DNA of 64,000 nt. Origin: Prevotella sp. 10(H). GTDB lineage: Bacteria; Bacteroidota; Bacteroidia; Bacteroidales; Dysgonomonadaceae. The position numbers and the translations under genes were made by a program. Location: positions 248,001 through 312,000 of the forward strand of contig NZ_JOMI01000002.1 in NCBI RefSeq assembly GCF_000711235.1, read 5' to 3'. The notes beneath the pieces are model-generated. The model did not search any database. It saw only the letters and a list, made by a program, of their open reading frames with translations, and had not been told where the DNA came from. How positions within the stretch are numbered: position 1 is the first letter of the stretch; each line of letters opens with the position of its first letter. Shown here in pieces: positions 29,183 to 37,645 of this stretch.

Positions 29183-29863
29183 ATGAAACAATTTTCAGTT
29201 TTAGCAGCAATCTTTATGAGCTGCGCGGTCATATTTTCTAGTTGTGGAGCTAGTGACACAGTCAAAGGCGGAGGTATCGGTGCTGGTGCCGGAGGTGCAT
29301 TGGGTGCTGGTATCGGTGCTATCATCGGAGGAGGTAAAGGTGCTGCATGGGGTGCCGGTATAGGTGCTGTGCTTGGTGGTACTGCAGGTGCTGTTATCGG
29401 TAACAAAATGGAGAAACAAAAGAAAGAACTGGAGCAGATCAATGGCGCTCAGGTTGAAACTATCAATGACGGACAGGCTATTAAAGTTACTTTTGAATCA
29501 GGTATCTTGTTTGCAACTAATTCAAGTACATTGAATGCTGCTTCTCAGAGCTCATTGACAAGCTTTGCCAATTCTTTGAATAACAATCCTGATACGGATG
29601 TACAGATTTACGGACATACCGATAATACAGGTTCTGACGCTATCAATAATCCTCTGTCGGAAAAACGCGCTCAGTCTGTATATAACTTCCTTATGACAAA
29701 AGGTGTAGCAGGGAACCGTATGGTATCTCAGGGATTCGGTTCTACTCAGCCTGTGTCTGACAACAGCACAGTTGCAGGTCGTGCACAGAATCGCCGTGTT
29801 GAGATCTATATTCTTCCTAACGAGAAGATGATTCAGGATGCTCAGAAGCAAGCCGGAAAATAA
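29183..29863 (+). CDS. OmpA-family lipoprotein with glycine zipper
   Basis: Lipobox at the end of the signal peptide (AVIFSSC, Cys near residue 21). Then comes a glycine-zipper segment of about 50 residues (GAGAGGALGAGIGAIIGGG), then the OmpA peptidoglycan-binding domain (about 105-215: TDVQIYGHTDNTGSDAINNPLSEKRAQSV, with the NRRVEIYI end). It resembles YiaD. It links the outer membrane to peptidoglycan. Monocistronic, with a strong terminator. Confidence 0.9.
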   Translation: MKQFSVLAAIFMSCAVIFSSCGASDTVKGGGIGAGAGGALGAGIGAIIGGGKGAAWGAGIGAVLGGTAGAVIGNKMEKQKKELEQINGAQVETINDGQAIKVTFESGILFATNSSTLNAASQSSLTSFANSLNNNPDTDVQIYGHTDNTGSDAINNPLSEKRAQSVYNFLMTKGVAGNRMVSQGFGSTQPVSDNSTVAGRAQNRRVEIYILPNEKMIQDAQKQAGK

Positions 29864-29887
29864 TTGCAGGTCTCAAATATAATATAG

Positions 29888-29914
29888 AAAGGTGGTCAGT
29901 TTTTGATCACCTTT
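29888..29914 (+). terminator. Terminator of the OmpA-type gene
   Basis: 11-bp stem AAAGGTGGTCA / TGATCACCTTT with one G-T pair and a 5-nt loop, followed by TTTTATT. Confidence 0.85.
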
Positions 29915-30033
29915 TTTATTATAAAGATCAGGATATAAGAACATTTTCAGGATGAAAGATGTTATATAAAAACCTGCCGGAAATGAAAGCAGCAAACTAC
30001 AAAGGTTAATAATTTCCCAGTATTAATCAGTTA

Positions 30034-30057
30034 TTACGCACTGATTTGTTTGCGTAA
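30034..30057. promoter_or_regulatory. Interrupted palindrome upstream of the 74-aa gene
   Basis: TTACGCA (30034-30040) and TGCGTAA (30051-30057), 10-nt spacer, with ATCAGT/ACTGAT steps around it (30026, 30040, 30060). Possible operator; no ORF is present in 29915-30133. Confidence 0.35.
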
Positions 30058-30133
30058 GCATCAGTTCACTTTTATACAAGGCATCCTTATTCATTAGAAA
30101 TTAAATAGTGTTTAATAAATAAAATAAAGAGTT

Positions 30134-30358
30134 ATGAAGAAAGTATTAGTCGGAGCTGCACTTGGCGCTGCAGCAATATACGCCGTTTCAAAAATGTATA
30201 AACAAGGTAAATTGAATACATTGTGCAATGATGTAAGCGATATGGCAATGAAAGCAAAACGCAATCTGAGAAATGTTGCCGATATGGGTAAAAACCAGGT
30301 TGAATATGTCAAAGATCGCGTTGAATACGAATTCACAAACGGTAAAGAAGAGAAATAA
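30134..30358 (+). CDS. YtxH-like small protein (74 aa)
   Basis: Short hydrophobic N-terminus (VLVGAALGAAAIYAVSKMY) followed by a basic amphipathic helix (MAMKAKRNLRNVADMGKNQVEYVKDR). This is the layout of YtxH/general-stress-type small proteins. It probably sits at the membrane. Function unknown. Confidence 0.7.
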   Translation: MKKVLVGAALGAAAIYAVSKMYKQGKLNTLCNDVSDMAMKAKRNLRNVADMGKNQVEYVKDRVEYEFTNGKEEK

Positions 30359-30380
30359 TCTTATCTTTTAGAATGTATAA

Positions 30381-30413
30381 ATACAGGATGATTCTATTTG
30401 AATCATCCTGTAT
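30381..30413. terminator. Bidirectional terminator between the 74-aa gene and clpB
   Basis: Perfect 14-bp stem ATACAGGATGATTC / GAATCATCCTGTAT with a 5-nt loop, followed by TTTTTTAT on the plus strand. Confidence 0.9.
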
Positions 30414-30422
30414 TTTTTATGC

Positions 30423-33014
30423 TCAATTCTTAAAGTCCAGTTCCCCGTCTCTCATATCTACCACAATCTTATTCTCCTTATCCACTGTACCTGCAAGTAG
30501 CTGCTTGGATAAGGTATCCAGTACGGTACGCTGAATAACACGCTTCACCGGACGGGCACCGAACTCGGGGTCATATCCCATCTGCGCTATCCATGCAATG
30601 GCTTCTTCGGTGAATTCGAGACGTACGCCATTGCCTTTCAGCATCTTTATCACGCTATTGAGCTGAATGCGCACTACTTGTTCTATTTCATTCAGTGTCA
30701 GTGGCTCGAACATCACCGTTTCATCGATACGGTTCAGGAACTCCGGACGCATATTCACTTTCAGCATATCCAGCACCTGACGTTTGGTTTTCTCCACTAT
30801 CTCGTCATGATTCTTCGGCGTTATGCCTGCAAAATTCTCACGGATAAGTGGTGAACCCATATTGGAAGTCATAATGATAATTGTATTCTTAAAGTTTACC
30901 ACACGGCCTTTATTGTCTGTCAGACGTCCGTCATCCAATACTTGCAGCAGTATATTGAATACATCGGGATGCGCCTTTTCTATTTCATCGAACAGCACTA
31001 CGGAATATGGCTTACGGCGTATGGCTTCGGTCAATTGCCCCCCTTCATCATAACCCACATATCCCGGAGGCGCTCCGATAAGGCGTGTGGCACTGAATTT
31101 CTCCTGATATTCGCTCATATCGATACGGGTCATCATATTTTCGTCGTCGAACAGGAATTCAGCAAGCGCTTTTGCCAGTTCTGTTTTACCTACTCCGGTA
31201 GTACCTAAGAAGATAAATGAACCGATAGGGCGCTTTGGGTCTTGCAATCCGGCACGACTACGGCGAATAGCATTTGATACAGCAGAAATCGCTTCATCCT
31301 GACCTACGACACGTCTGTGCAGTTCAACTTCAAGGTTTAATAACTTGTCTCGTTCACTTTGCAGCATCTTATTTACAGGGATACCTGTCCAGCGTGAAAC
31401 CACATCAGCAATATCGTATGCATCGACTTCCTCTTTTACCATCGCCTGGTTTCCCTGCATTTCGTGCAGTTGGTTCTGTAGTGTTTCGATACCGTCTTCC
31501 AGTTCTTTCAGTTTGCCGTAGCGCAGTTCGGCAACCTTGCCGTAATCGCCTTCGCGCTCGGCTTTATCGGCCTCGAATTTGGTATCTTCTATCTCTATCT
31601 TATTTTGCTGTATCTTGTTGATAACCTCTCTCTCCGATTGCCATTTGGCTTTCAGTTCGGTTTCTTCTTCTTTAAGTTTACTTATTTCTTTCGAAAGTTC
31701 CTCTTCTTTCAATTTGTCATTTTCGCGGCGAATAGCTTCGCGTTCGATTTCAAGCTGTTTGATACGGCGGCTTTTTTCGTCCAGTTCTTCGGGTACTGAA
31801 TCTACTTCCATACGCAGTTTGGCGGCAGATTCATCCATAAGGTCGATAGCCTTATCCGGAAGAAAACGGTCGGAAATATAGCGGCTCGATAACTGCACGG
31901 CAGCAATTATAGCCTCGTCTTTGATACGCACCTTATGATGGTTTTCATACTTCTCTTTCAGTCCGCGCAAAATGGAAATCGCATCCGCTTCTGTCGGTTC
32001 GTCTACCAATACGGTCTGGAAACGTCGCTCGAGCGCTTTGTCCTTTTCAAAATACTTCTGGTATTCGTCCAGTGTTGTTGCACCTATCGAACGCAGTTCG
32101 CCACGTGCCAATGCAGGTTTCAGAATATTTGCTGCATCCATGGCACCTTCGCTTTTTCCTGCCCCGATAAGGGTATGGATTTCGTCAATAAAGAGAATAA
32201 TCTGACCTTCCGATTTCGTCACTTCATTCACTACAGATTTCAGCCGTTCTTCAAATTCACCTTTATATTTTGCACCCGCTATTAAAGCACCCATATCGAG
32301 GGAATAAATCTGTTTGCTTTTCAGGTTTTCAGGAACATCTCCGCGTACAATGCGGTGTGCCAGTCCTTCGGCAATAGCAGTTTTTCCTGTACCCGGTTCG
32401 CCGATTAATATCGGATTGTTTTTGGTGCGTCGGCTCAGAATCTGCAAAACACGGCGTATTTCATCGTCGCGACCGATTACGGGGTCTAGTTTACCATCCT
32501 TAGCTCGCTGAGTCAGATTGATTGCATATTTTTCCAAAGCCTGATAGGTATCTTCTGCAGTCTGGCTTGTTACATTGCTGCCTTTTCTGAGTTCTTGTAT
32601 AGCCTGTTGCAGTTCTTTTTCAGAAATGCCTGCATCTTTCAGCATTTGCGCTGCCGAACTTTTACCGGACAATATCCCTAAAAGTATATGCTCGAGAGAA
32701 ATATACTGGTCACCCATTTTCCGGGCATATTCGGTAGCCTTGTCTAATGCAGCATTGCTTTCGCGGCTGAGGAATGTTTCTCCACCGCCAGATACTTTAG
32801 GGAAAGAATCTATTTCCCTGCTCAACACATTTGTTAGATTACCGGGATTCGCCCCCAGTTTTTGAAAAAGGAAGTTGACAACATTCTCTCCGGTCAGAAT
32901 CACACCCATAAGGATGTGAGCCGGTTCAATAGCCTGCTGCCCTTTTTCTTTTGTAACCTCGATAGCCTTCTGAATAGCTTCCTGAGATTTGATTGTAAGA
33001 TTATTGAAATTCAT
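30423..33014 (-). CDS. clpB: ATP-dependent disaggregase ClpB
   Basis: 863-aa Hsp100 chaperone. The Clp N-domain spans about 1-145. The first AAA module has Walker [14 protein letters not shown] near 205. The long middle coiled coil that distinguishes ClpB from ClpA/C covers about 410-525 (many E, K and L heptads). The second AAA module has [16 protein letters not shown] near 605 and a C-terminal sensor-2 [10 protein letters not shown]. It has no ClpP-binding loop, consistent with disaggregation with DnaK. I found no CIRCE element upstream. Confidence 0.98.
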   Translation of the reverse strand: MNFNNLTIKSQEAIQKAIEVTKEKGQQAIEPAHILMGVILTGENVVNFLFQKLGANPGNLTNVLSREIDSFPKVSGGGETFLSRESNAALDKATEYARKMGDQYISLEHILLGILSGKSSAAQMLKDAGISEKELQQAIQELRKGSNVTSQTAEDTYQALEKYAINLTQRAKDGKLDPVIGRDDEIRRVLQILSRRTKNNPILIGEPGTGKTAIAEGLAHRIVRGDVPENLKSKQIYSLDMGALIAGAKYKGEFEERLKSVVNEVTKSEGQIILFIDEIHTLIGAGKSEGAMDAANILKPALARGELRSIGATTLDEYQKYFEKDKALERRFQTVLVDEPTEADAISILRGLKEKYENHHKVRIKDEAIIAAVQLSSRYISDRFLPDKAIDLMDESAAKLRMEVDSVPEELDEKSRRIKQLEIEREAIRRENDKLKEEELSKEISKLKEEETELKAKWQSEREVINKIQQNKIEIEDTKFEADKAEREGDYGKVAELRYGKLKELEDGIETLQNQLHEMQGNQAMVKEEVDAYDIADVVSRWTGIPVNKMLQSERDKLLNLEVELHRRVVGQDEAISAVSNAIRRSRAGLQDPKRPIGSFIFLGTTGVGKTELAKALAEFLFDDENMMTRIDMSEYQEKFSATRLIGAPPGYVGYDEGGQLTEAIRRKPYSVVLFDEIEKAHPDVFNILLQVLDDGRLTDNKGRVVNFKNTIIIMTSNMGSPLIRENFAGITPKNHDEIVEKTKRQVLDMLKVNMRPEFLNRIDETVMFEPLTLNEIEQVVRIQLNSVIKMLKGNGVRLEFTEEAIAWIAQMGYDPEFGARPVKRVIQRTVLDTLSKQLLAGTVDKENKIVVDMRDGELDFKN

Positions 33015-33158
33015 ATATTTAGTTTTTTCGTTTGCTATTAATTAAATTAACTATTGTTTGTTTCTACTTGTTCAAAATATTTGCCAAGTTAGTGTTTTTG
33101 ACAAAATGACAGTGGTAATTTTCGTGATTATTAATTTAGTATTTGTTAACAATGTTTG

Positions 33159-33317
33159 GTTAAAAAGTAACGAAAGTAATGGAAATTTCAGTTGACAAGT
33201 AAACAAGATACGAGATACGAGTTGAAGACTCGTCTACTTGTTTACCCGTTTACTTGTATCTAATCGAAAGATTTTACATTCATTAACCATATATTGTTAA
33301 AAGGTAACAAAAGTAAC
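33159..33317. repeat. Composite repeat, copy B
   Basis: Inverted relative to copy A at 26431-26550: ends at 33159-33180 and 33295-33317 match copy A's ends (the latter exactly over 23 bp). The interior is unrelated in sequence but again made of 7-mers (33200-33257: AGATACG, AGATACG ... CTACTTG, TTTACCC, GTTTACT) and is self-complementary around 33193-33257. Confidence 0.8.
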
Positions 33318-33328
33318 AGATTTTTCAA

Positions 33329-33364
33329 AGAGCTAATAGCCATCAGCTAACGGCTAAAAGCTAC
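33329..33364. repeat. Heptanucleotide array of the rpoB-rpoC type
   Basis: Reads AGCTAA, TAGCCAT, CAGCTAA, CGGCTAA, AAGCTAC in consecutive 7-bp steps, the same unit family as in the rpoB-rpoC spacer. Confidence 0.75.
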
Positions 33365-33406
33365 CCTAATATAGATAAATTTCTTTCTCAATATTTTGCT
33401 TAACTC

Positions 33407-33436
33407 TTGTCGCTTCAATTATTTTATGTAAGTTTG
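33407..33436 (+). promoter_or_regulatory. Promoter of the thiamine operon
   Basis: -33 TTG (33407-33409) and -7 TAAGTTTG (33429-33436) separated by 19 nt, placing the start just in front of the riboswitch. Confidence 0.65.
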
Positions 33437-33443
33437 CACGTCA

Positions 33444-33530
33444 CTGTTAGGGGTGTTCTTCACGGAAGAGCTGAGATTAAACCCTGGAACCTGATATGTT
33501 GTAATTGACATCGGAGGGAAACGGTAAATT
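33444..33530 (+). ncRNA. TPP riboswitch (THI element)
   Basis: Shows the conserved THI-box parts in order: GGGGTG (33450-33455), CTGAGA (33471-33476), ACCCTGGAACCTGAT (33481-33495), and the closing CGGAGGGAAACGG near 33512-33524. It senses thiamine pyrophosphate. It precedes thiM and is followed by an intrinsic terminator, so the switch probably acts by transcription attenuation. Confidence 0.96.
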
Positions 33531-33562
33531 GAAGCCTATAATTGTTAATAACATATTATTGC

Positions 33563-33594
33563 AAGCCGTTTCGAGCAGTCGAAGCGGCTTTTTA
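33563..33594 (+). terminator. Attenuator of the TPP riboswitch
   Basis: 12-bp stem AAGCCGTTTCGA / TCGAAGCGGCTT with one T-G pair and a GCAG loop (33575-33578), followed by a T-tract (33589-33593). It ends 22 nt before the thiM start, the expected place for a riboswitch-controlled terminator. Confidence 0.9.
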
Positions 33595-33615
33595 TATTAT
33601 AAACTCTTAGAAAAT

Positions 33616-34416
33616 ATGATAAATATCCAGTCTTTAGTTCGCGACCTGAATGCAGTACGCAGCAAGTCACCCCTTATTCATAACATTACCAATTATGTAG
33701 TGATGAACAATACTGCCAATGGCTTGCTGGCTGTCGGTGCATCACCCGTTATGGCTCACTCCTTGGAAGAAGTAGCCGAGATGGCTTCTATCGCGTCTGC
33801 TTTAGTGATTAATATAGGTACGTTGGAGCCGCAATGGGTAGAGGCTATGCTTATCGCCGGAAAAACAGCTTTGGCAAAAGGTACGCCTGTCGTATTCGAC
33901 CCTGTAGGGGCGGGAGCAACCAAGTATAGAACGAAAGTTTGCAAACGGATAATAGAAGAGTGCCTTCCGTCTGTTATTCGTGGTAATGCTTCCGAAATAA
34001 TGGCTTTGTGCGATGCAAATGTGCAGACTAAAGGCGTAGACAGTACCGATTCGTCGGATACAGCACTCGGGTCAGCAAAAGCTTTAGCAAAACAGACACG
34101 CGCGGTTGTGGTTGTAAGCGGTCAGACCGATTATATCACTGACGGAATAAATACCCAAACTGTAGAGAACGGCAATCCAATGATGGCACGTGTTACAGGT
34201 ATGGGTTGTACGGCAACGGCGGTTGTGGCTGCTTTTATGGCTATCAATCCCGATATAATGCAAGCTGCCACGCATGGCATGGCTGTAATGGGTATTGCAG
34301 GAGAGATAGCTGCCCGTCGTTCGTCAGGAAACGGAAGCATGCAGGTCAACTTTCTCGATGAGCTTTACAATCTCAACGAAGAGACAATAAGGACTAATAT
34401 AAAACAAACTAAATAA
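33616..34416 (+). CDS. thiM: Hydroxyethylthiazole kinase
   Basis: 266 aa. It phosphorylates the thiazole alcohol from salvaged thiamine. Family segments include SPLIHNITNYVVMNNTANGLLAVGASPVM at the N-terminus, DPVGAGATKYR, IRGNASEI and the C-terminal GMGCTATAVVAAF with the catalytic cysteine. The reading frame opens upstream at a TTG (33505) inside the riboswitch and runs through the terminator. ATG 33616 (MINIQSLVRDL) is the correct start. First gene of thiM-thiE-tenA-thiD. Confidence 0.96.
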   Translation: MINIQSLVRDLNAVRSKSPLIHNITNYVVMNNTANGLLAVGASPVMAHSLEEVAEMASIASALVINIGTLEPQWVEAMLIAGKTALAKGTPVVFDPVGAGATKYRTKVCKRIIEECLPSVIRGNASEIMALCDANVQTKGVDSTDSSDTALGSAKALAKQTRAVVVVSGQTDYITDGINTQTVENGNPMMARVTGMGCTATAVVAAFMAINPDIMQAATHGMAVMGIAGEIAARRSSGNGSMQVNFLDELYNLNEETIRTNIKQTK

Positions 34417-34417
34417 A

Positions 34418-35056
34418 ATGCCGGCATTCGATTTGAATCTCTATCTGGTTACAGACCGCTCTCTTTCTCTAAACCGCCCATTGGAACTGGTAATAGAAGA
34501 AGCTGTGAAAGGCGGTGTAACTATGGTACAACTACGGGAAAAAGAAGCTTCCACACTCGAATTTTATAATCTTGCGGTAAGGCTAAAGGAAATACTCAAA
34601 CCGAACAATGTACCTCTGATTATAAATAACAGGCTCGATATTGCTTTAGCTTGTGATGCTGAAGGATTACATATCGGACAAAGTGATATGCCTTATAATA
34701 TCGCACGAAAAATTTTAGGAAAAGATAAGATTATAGGACTTTCAGTAGAAAGTATCGAAGATGCCGTTAAAGCGAATAAACTAGATGTAGACTATATCGG
34801 AATTTCTCCCGTCTTCGGCACTAAGACAAAAACAGATACCGCACCTGCTATCGGCCTCGAAGGTATAAAAGAAATAACCAAGATAAGCGTACATCCAAGT
34901 GTAGGCATAGGCGGTATAAACCTGTCGAATGCAAAGGATATAATACAGGCCGGCGCTGATGGTATATCGGTTGTGTCGGCAATTATGTCGGCAGAAAATC
35001 CGCAGGAATCTGCCTGTCAGTTGAAAGAAATAATAGTAAAATCAAAAAACAGATAA
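34418..35056 (+). CDS. thiE: Thiamine-phosphate synthase
   Basis: 212 aa TIM-barrel enzyme joining HMP-pyrophosphate and thiazole phosphate. Signatures: LYLVTDR at the start, VQLREKE, IINNRLDIALACDAEGLHIGQSDMP, SPVFGTKTKTD and the phosphate-binding VGIGGINLSNA. It begins 1 bp after thiM. Confidence 0.96.
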   Translation: MPAFDLNLYLVTDRSLSLNRPLELVIEEAVKGGVTMVQLREKEASTLEFYNLAVRLKEILKPNNVPLIINNRLDIALACDAEGLHIGQSDMPYNIARKILGKDKIIGLSVESIEDAVKANKLDVDYIGISPVFGTKTKTDTAPAIGLEGIKEITKISVHPSVGIGGINLSNAKDIIQAGADGISVVSAIMSAENPQESACQLKEIIVKSKNR

Positions 35057-35059
35057 ATT

Positions 35060-35713
35060 ATGAAATGGAGTGAACAGGCATGGAATGCGGCAAAGCCAAT
35101 TTATGATAAGATATTGGAGCAACCTTTTATACAAGGTTTGATAGACGGTACACTGGATAGGGAAAAGTTTATCTTCTATATTCAACAGGATGCTCTTTAT
35201 CTGGCTGAATATGGTAAAGTACTGACAGGCATAGCATCAAAACTGACTAATCCCGAACATATAGAAGCATTCATCCATTTTGCCGGAGATAGTATGGCTG
35301 TGGAAAAGGATTTGCACGAAAGTTTTGTAAGCAAGATTGCTTCTGCATCTAAACCGGAACCCTCTCCGGGTTGTTTAATCTATACTTCATTCTTGTTGAG
35401 ACAGCTGGCAAATTCTCCGGTTGAAGTTATTGCCGCAGCAGTATTGCCTTGCTTCTGGATATATAAAGAAGTTGGGGATTATATCATCGAGCATCAGACG
35501 AAAGGAGAGAACCCTTATCAGGAGTGGATAAATACATACGGAGGAGAGGAATTCGAAGCATCGGTGAAATCGGCAATCGCTATTTGCGACGAACTAGCGG
35601 ATAAATGTACTGCGGAGCAACGGCAAGCAATGACTGATGCCTATGTCATGTGTTCCCGTATGGAATGGATATTCTGGGATAGCGCATGGCGATTGGAAAA
35701 ATGGCCTGTGTAA
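35060..35713 (+). CDS. tenA: Aminopyrimidine aminohydrolase (TenA/thiaminase II family)
   Basis: 217 aa all-helical protein. The active-site cysteine is in LPCFWIYKEVG (near residue 132). Other conserved parts are FIFYIQQDALYLAEYGK and the C-terminal RMEWIFWDSAW. TenA hydrolyses aminomethyl-HMP from degraded thiamine, feeding HMP to ThiD. It sits 3 bp after thiE, which supports a salvage role for the operon. Confidence 0.94.
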   Translation: MKWSEQAWNAAKPIYDKILEQPFIQGLIDGTLDREKFIFYIQQDALYLAEYGKVLTGIASKLTNPEHIEAFIHFAGDSMAVEKDLHESFVSKIASASKPEPSPGCLIYTSFLLRQLANSPVEVIAAAVLPCFWIYKEVGDYIIEHQTKGENPYQEWINTYGGEEFEASVKSAIAICDELADKCTAEQRQAMTDAYVMCSRMEWIFWDSAWRLEKWPV

Positions 35714-35734
35714 CCACAAAAGAATTATTGGTAT

Positions 35735-36544
35735 ATGAAACACTATAAAATTGCACTATCCATTGCGGGAAGTGACCCCAGTGGCGGGGCAGGTATACAG
35801 GCCGACCTGAAAACGTTCTCGGCATGCGGTTGCTACGGAGCAACTGTCATTGTTGCCGTAGTAGATGAAAATACGGTAGGAGTGACGGATGTTCACCCGG
35901 TTCCCGTTCCATTTGTATCAGGGCAGATAAAGTCGGTACTGGACGATATCGGGGCTGATGCGATAAAAATCGGTATGCTCCATTCTTCGGAGCTTATATT
36001 GGCTGTAAAGGAAACATTGTCGCGTTACGATATTAAAAATATAGTCCTCGATCCTGTCATGGTTGCTACATCGGGAGATAAGCTATTGCAGGATGAAGCC
36101 ATAAAGACTTTAAAGGAAGAACTTATACCTTTCGTCAGGGTAATAACACCGAATGTTCCCGAAGCCGAAATTCTGCTGGGGAAGAAGATTTCTTCCCAGA
36201 AAGAACTTGCTGCCGTTGTAAAAGACCTCTCTTTCGGGAATCAGGTATCGGTGATGCTGAAAGCCGGACATCTGACAGAGGACAAACTTACCGACGTATT
36301 CTATAATGCCGAAACCGACGAAATAATCGAACTTAGTTCGCAACGTATCTCAACAAAGAATACGCATGGAACAGGCTGCACTTTTTCATCTGCTATTGCC
36401 GCGTTTCTTGCACACGGCCTGCCACTGAATGATGCGGTAAGGCAGGCGAAAGATTATATAAATAAAGCTATCGCTGCCGGAGCCGATTATGAAATAGGGA
36501 AGGGGCACGGGCCTGTGCATCATTTTTTTAATTTCTGGGAGTAG
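35735..36544 (+). CDS. thiD: Hydroxymethylpyrimidine / phosphomethylpyrimidine kinase
   Basis: 269 aa ribokinase-fold enzyme. Substrate site GSDPSGGAGIQADLKTFSA is near residues 11-29, DPVMVATSGDKLL is in the middle, and the anion hole with catalytic aspartate region THGTGCTFSSAIA is near 209. It phosphorylates HMP twice. Last gene of the operon, 21 bp after tenA. Confidence 0.96.
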   Translation: MKHYKIALSIAGSDPSGGAGIQADLKTFSACGCYGATVIVAVVDENTVGVTDVHPVPVPFVSGQIKSVLDDIGADAIKIGMLHSSELILAVKETLSRYDIKNIVLDPVMVATSGDKLLQDEAIKTLKEELIPFVRVITPNVPEAEILLGKKISSQKELAAVVKDLSFGNQVSVMLKAGHLTEDKLTDVFYNAETDEIIELSSQRISTKNTHGTGCTFSSAIAAFLAHGLPLNDAVRQAKDYINKAIAAGADYEIGKGHGPVHHFFNFWE

Positions 36545-36578
36545 GATAAATTCATTGTGCTGTATTATAATTATTTCC

Positions 36579-36586
36579 TATATTTG
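36579..36586 (+). promoter_or_regulatory. -7 box of the C39-like lipoprotein gene
   Basis: TATATTTG, 23 bp before ATG 36609. Confidence 0.55.
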
Positions 36587-36608
36587 AAAAGGTATAAAAG
36601 TATAATGC

Positions 36609-37553
36609 ATGCATAACACAACCCGTTATCTTTTAATCATCTTATCTTTTCTCTGCATATTTATATCGTGCAAAGAGAATAATGAGAGAAGTTACATCGC
36701 CGCTTTTTCTATTCAGGGTCAAAGTGATAGTGCCCGCATAGATACTCTTTCCCGAACCGTTTATTATAAGATGCCGGCAGATGTAAAATCCGGTAAAGGG
36801 CTTGTTCCGGTATTCAGTTTATCCGGAAAAGGTAAGATTTATGCAGACGGCGAGGAACAAGTAAGCGGAGTAACGCAAGTAAACTTTGAAAGGCCTGTCG
36901 AATACACTATAGTCAGTAAAAATAAGAAGGACACTGCAAAATGGAAAATTGTTATAACCAATAACGATACCACTTACAAATGGGGCATGGGACGGTTCCT
37001 CTCACAAGCTAAAAGTAATGATAGCACCCGCCCCGGAGGATGGTATGTAACACAAAAACGAACAGGGAAATTTGCCTCGACTAATTGTGGCCCCGCCTGT
37101 GCCATAATGGCTGCAAAATGGAGCGATGCAGCATTCTCGAAAAACGTTGAAGATGCGCGCAATTCCTGCACAAGAAATAAATATTGGTATTTGGAGAATA
37201 TCTGGAATTATCTGAAAGCGAATCACATTCCTTATACTGTAGACTTTCGCAAAGAAAATAACAGAGAAACTTTTTTTGATGATATAAAAAAACATATCGA
37301 TGAAAATAAGATAGTAGTTGTAGGTCTTAATATGAAATACATAAGTCGAATCTTCGGACCGGCAAAAAATTATATGCAGGAGGGTGGACATTTTGTTATA
37401 GTTAAAGGTTATTGGATCGTTGATGATAAGACTTATTTGGAGATTTACGATCCTGAGGCATGGCAGGTTGGAAACTCTTATTACAAGGCAGAGGAGGTTT
37501 ATCAGGGAGTTTTGAACCATGGCAATATACTCCTGATAGTATCACAAAAATAA
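36609..37553 (+). CDS. Lipoprotein with C39-like cysteine peptidase domain
   Basis: Lipobox ISC with Cys at residue 21. About 100 residues of a beta-rich domain follow (SFLRTVYYKMP-like repeat region, ending in VNFERPVEYTIVSKNKK) of the kind found as DUF5018-type linkers in Bacteroidetes lipoproteins. Then comes a papain-like C39 domain: Cys near 160 in STNCGPACAIM, His near 260 in GGHFVIVKGY, Asp near 281 in YDPEAW. The triad is complete, so an active cell-surface peptidase is plausible. No C39-type exporter lies nearby. Confidence 0.78.
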   Translation: MHNTTRYLLIILSFLCIFISCKENNERSYIAAFSIQGQSDSARIDTLSRTVYYKMPADVKSGKGLVPVFSLSGKGKIYADGEEQVSGVTQVNFERPVEYTIVSKNKKDTAKWKIVITNNDTTYKWGMGRFLSQAKSNDSTRPGGWYVTQKRTGKFASTNCGPACAIMAAKWSDAAFSKNVEDARNSCTRNKYWYLENIWNYLKANHIPYTVDFRKENNRETFFDDIKKHIDENKIVVVGLNMKYISRIFGPAKNYMQEGGHFVIVKGYWIVDDKTYLEIYDPEAWQVGNSYYKAEEVYQGVLNHGNILLIVSQK

Positions 37554-37611
37554 AATAGACGATAGTTGCGATTGTTTAGTAAATAAAGAGGCATTTAGTC
37601 TATTCTTTTTA

Positions 37612-37619
37612 TACCTTTG
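37612..37619 (+). promoter_or_regulatory. -7 box of the PLP-enzyme gene
   Basis: TACCTTTG, 27 bp before ATG 37646. Confidence 0.55.
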
Positions 37620-37645
37620 AGCCCGAATTCAAATGTCATAAACCG

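Noticed and set aside
33505-33615. N-terminal extension of thiM from a TTG
   Set aside because: It would be translated from inside the TPP riboswitch and through the attenuator hairpin; the kinase family starts at ATG 33616.
37554-37645. SAM riboswitch upstream of the Cys/Met PLP enzyme
   Set aside because: The gap is only 92 bp, contains the promoter box near its end, and shows none of the SAM-I or SAM-II conserved segments.
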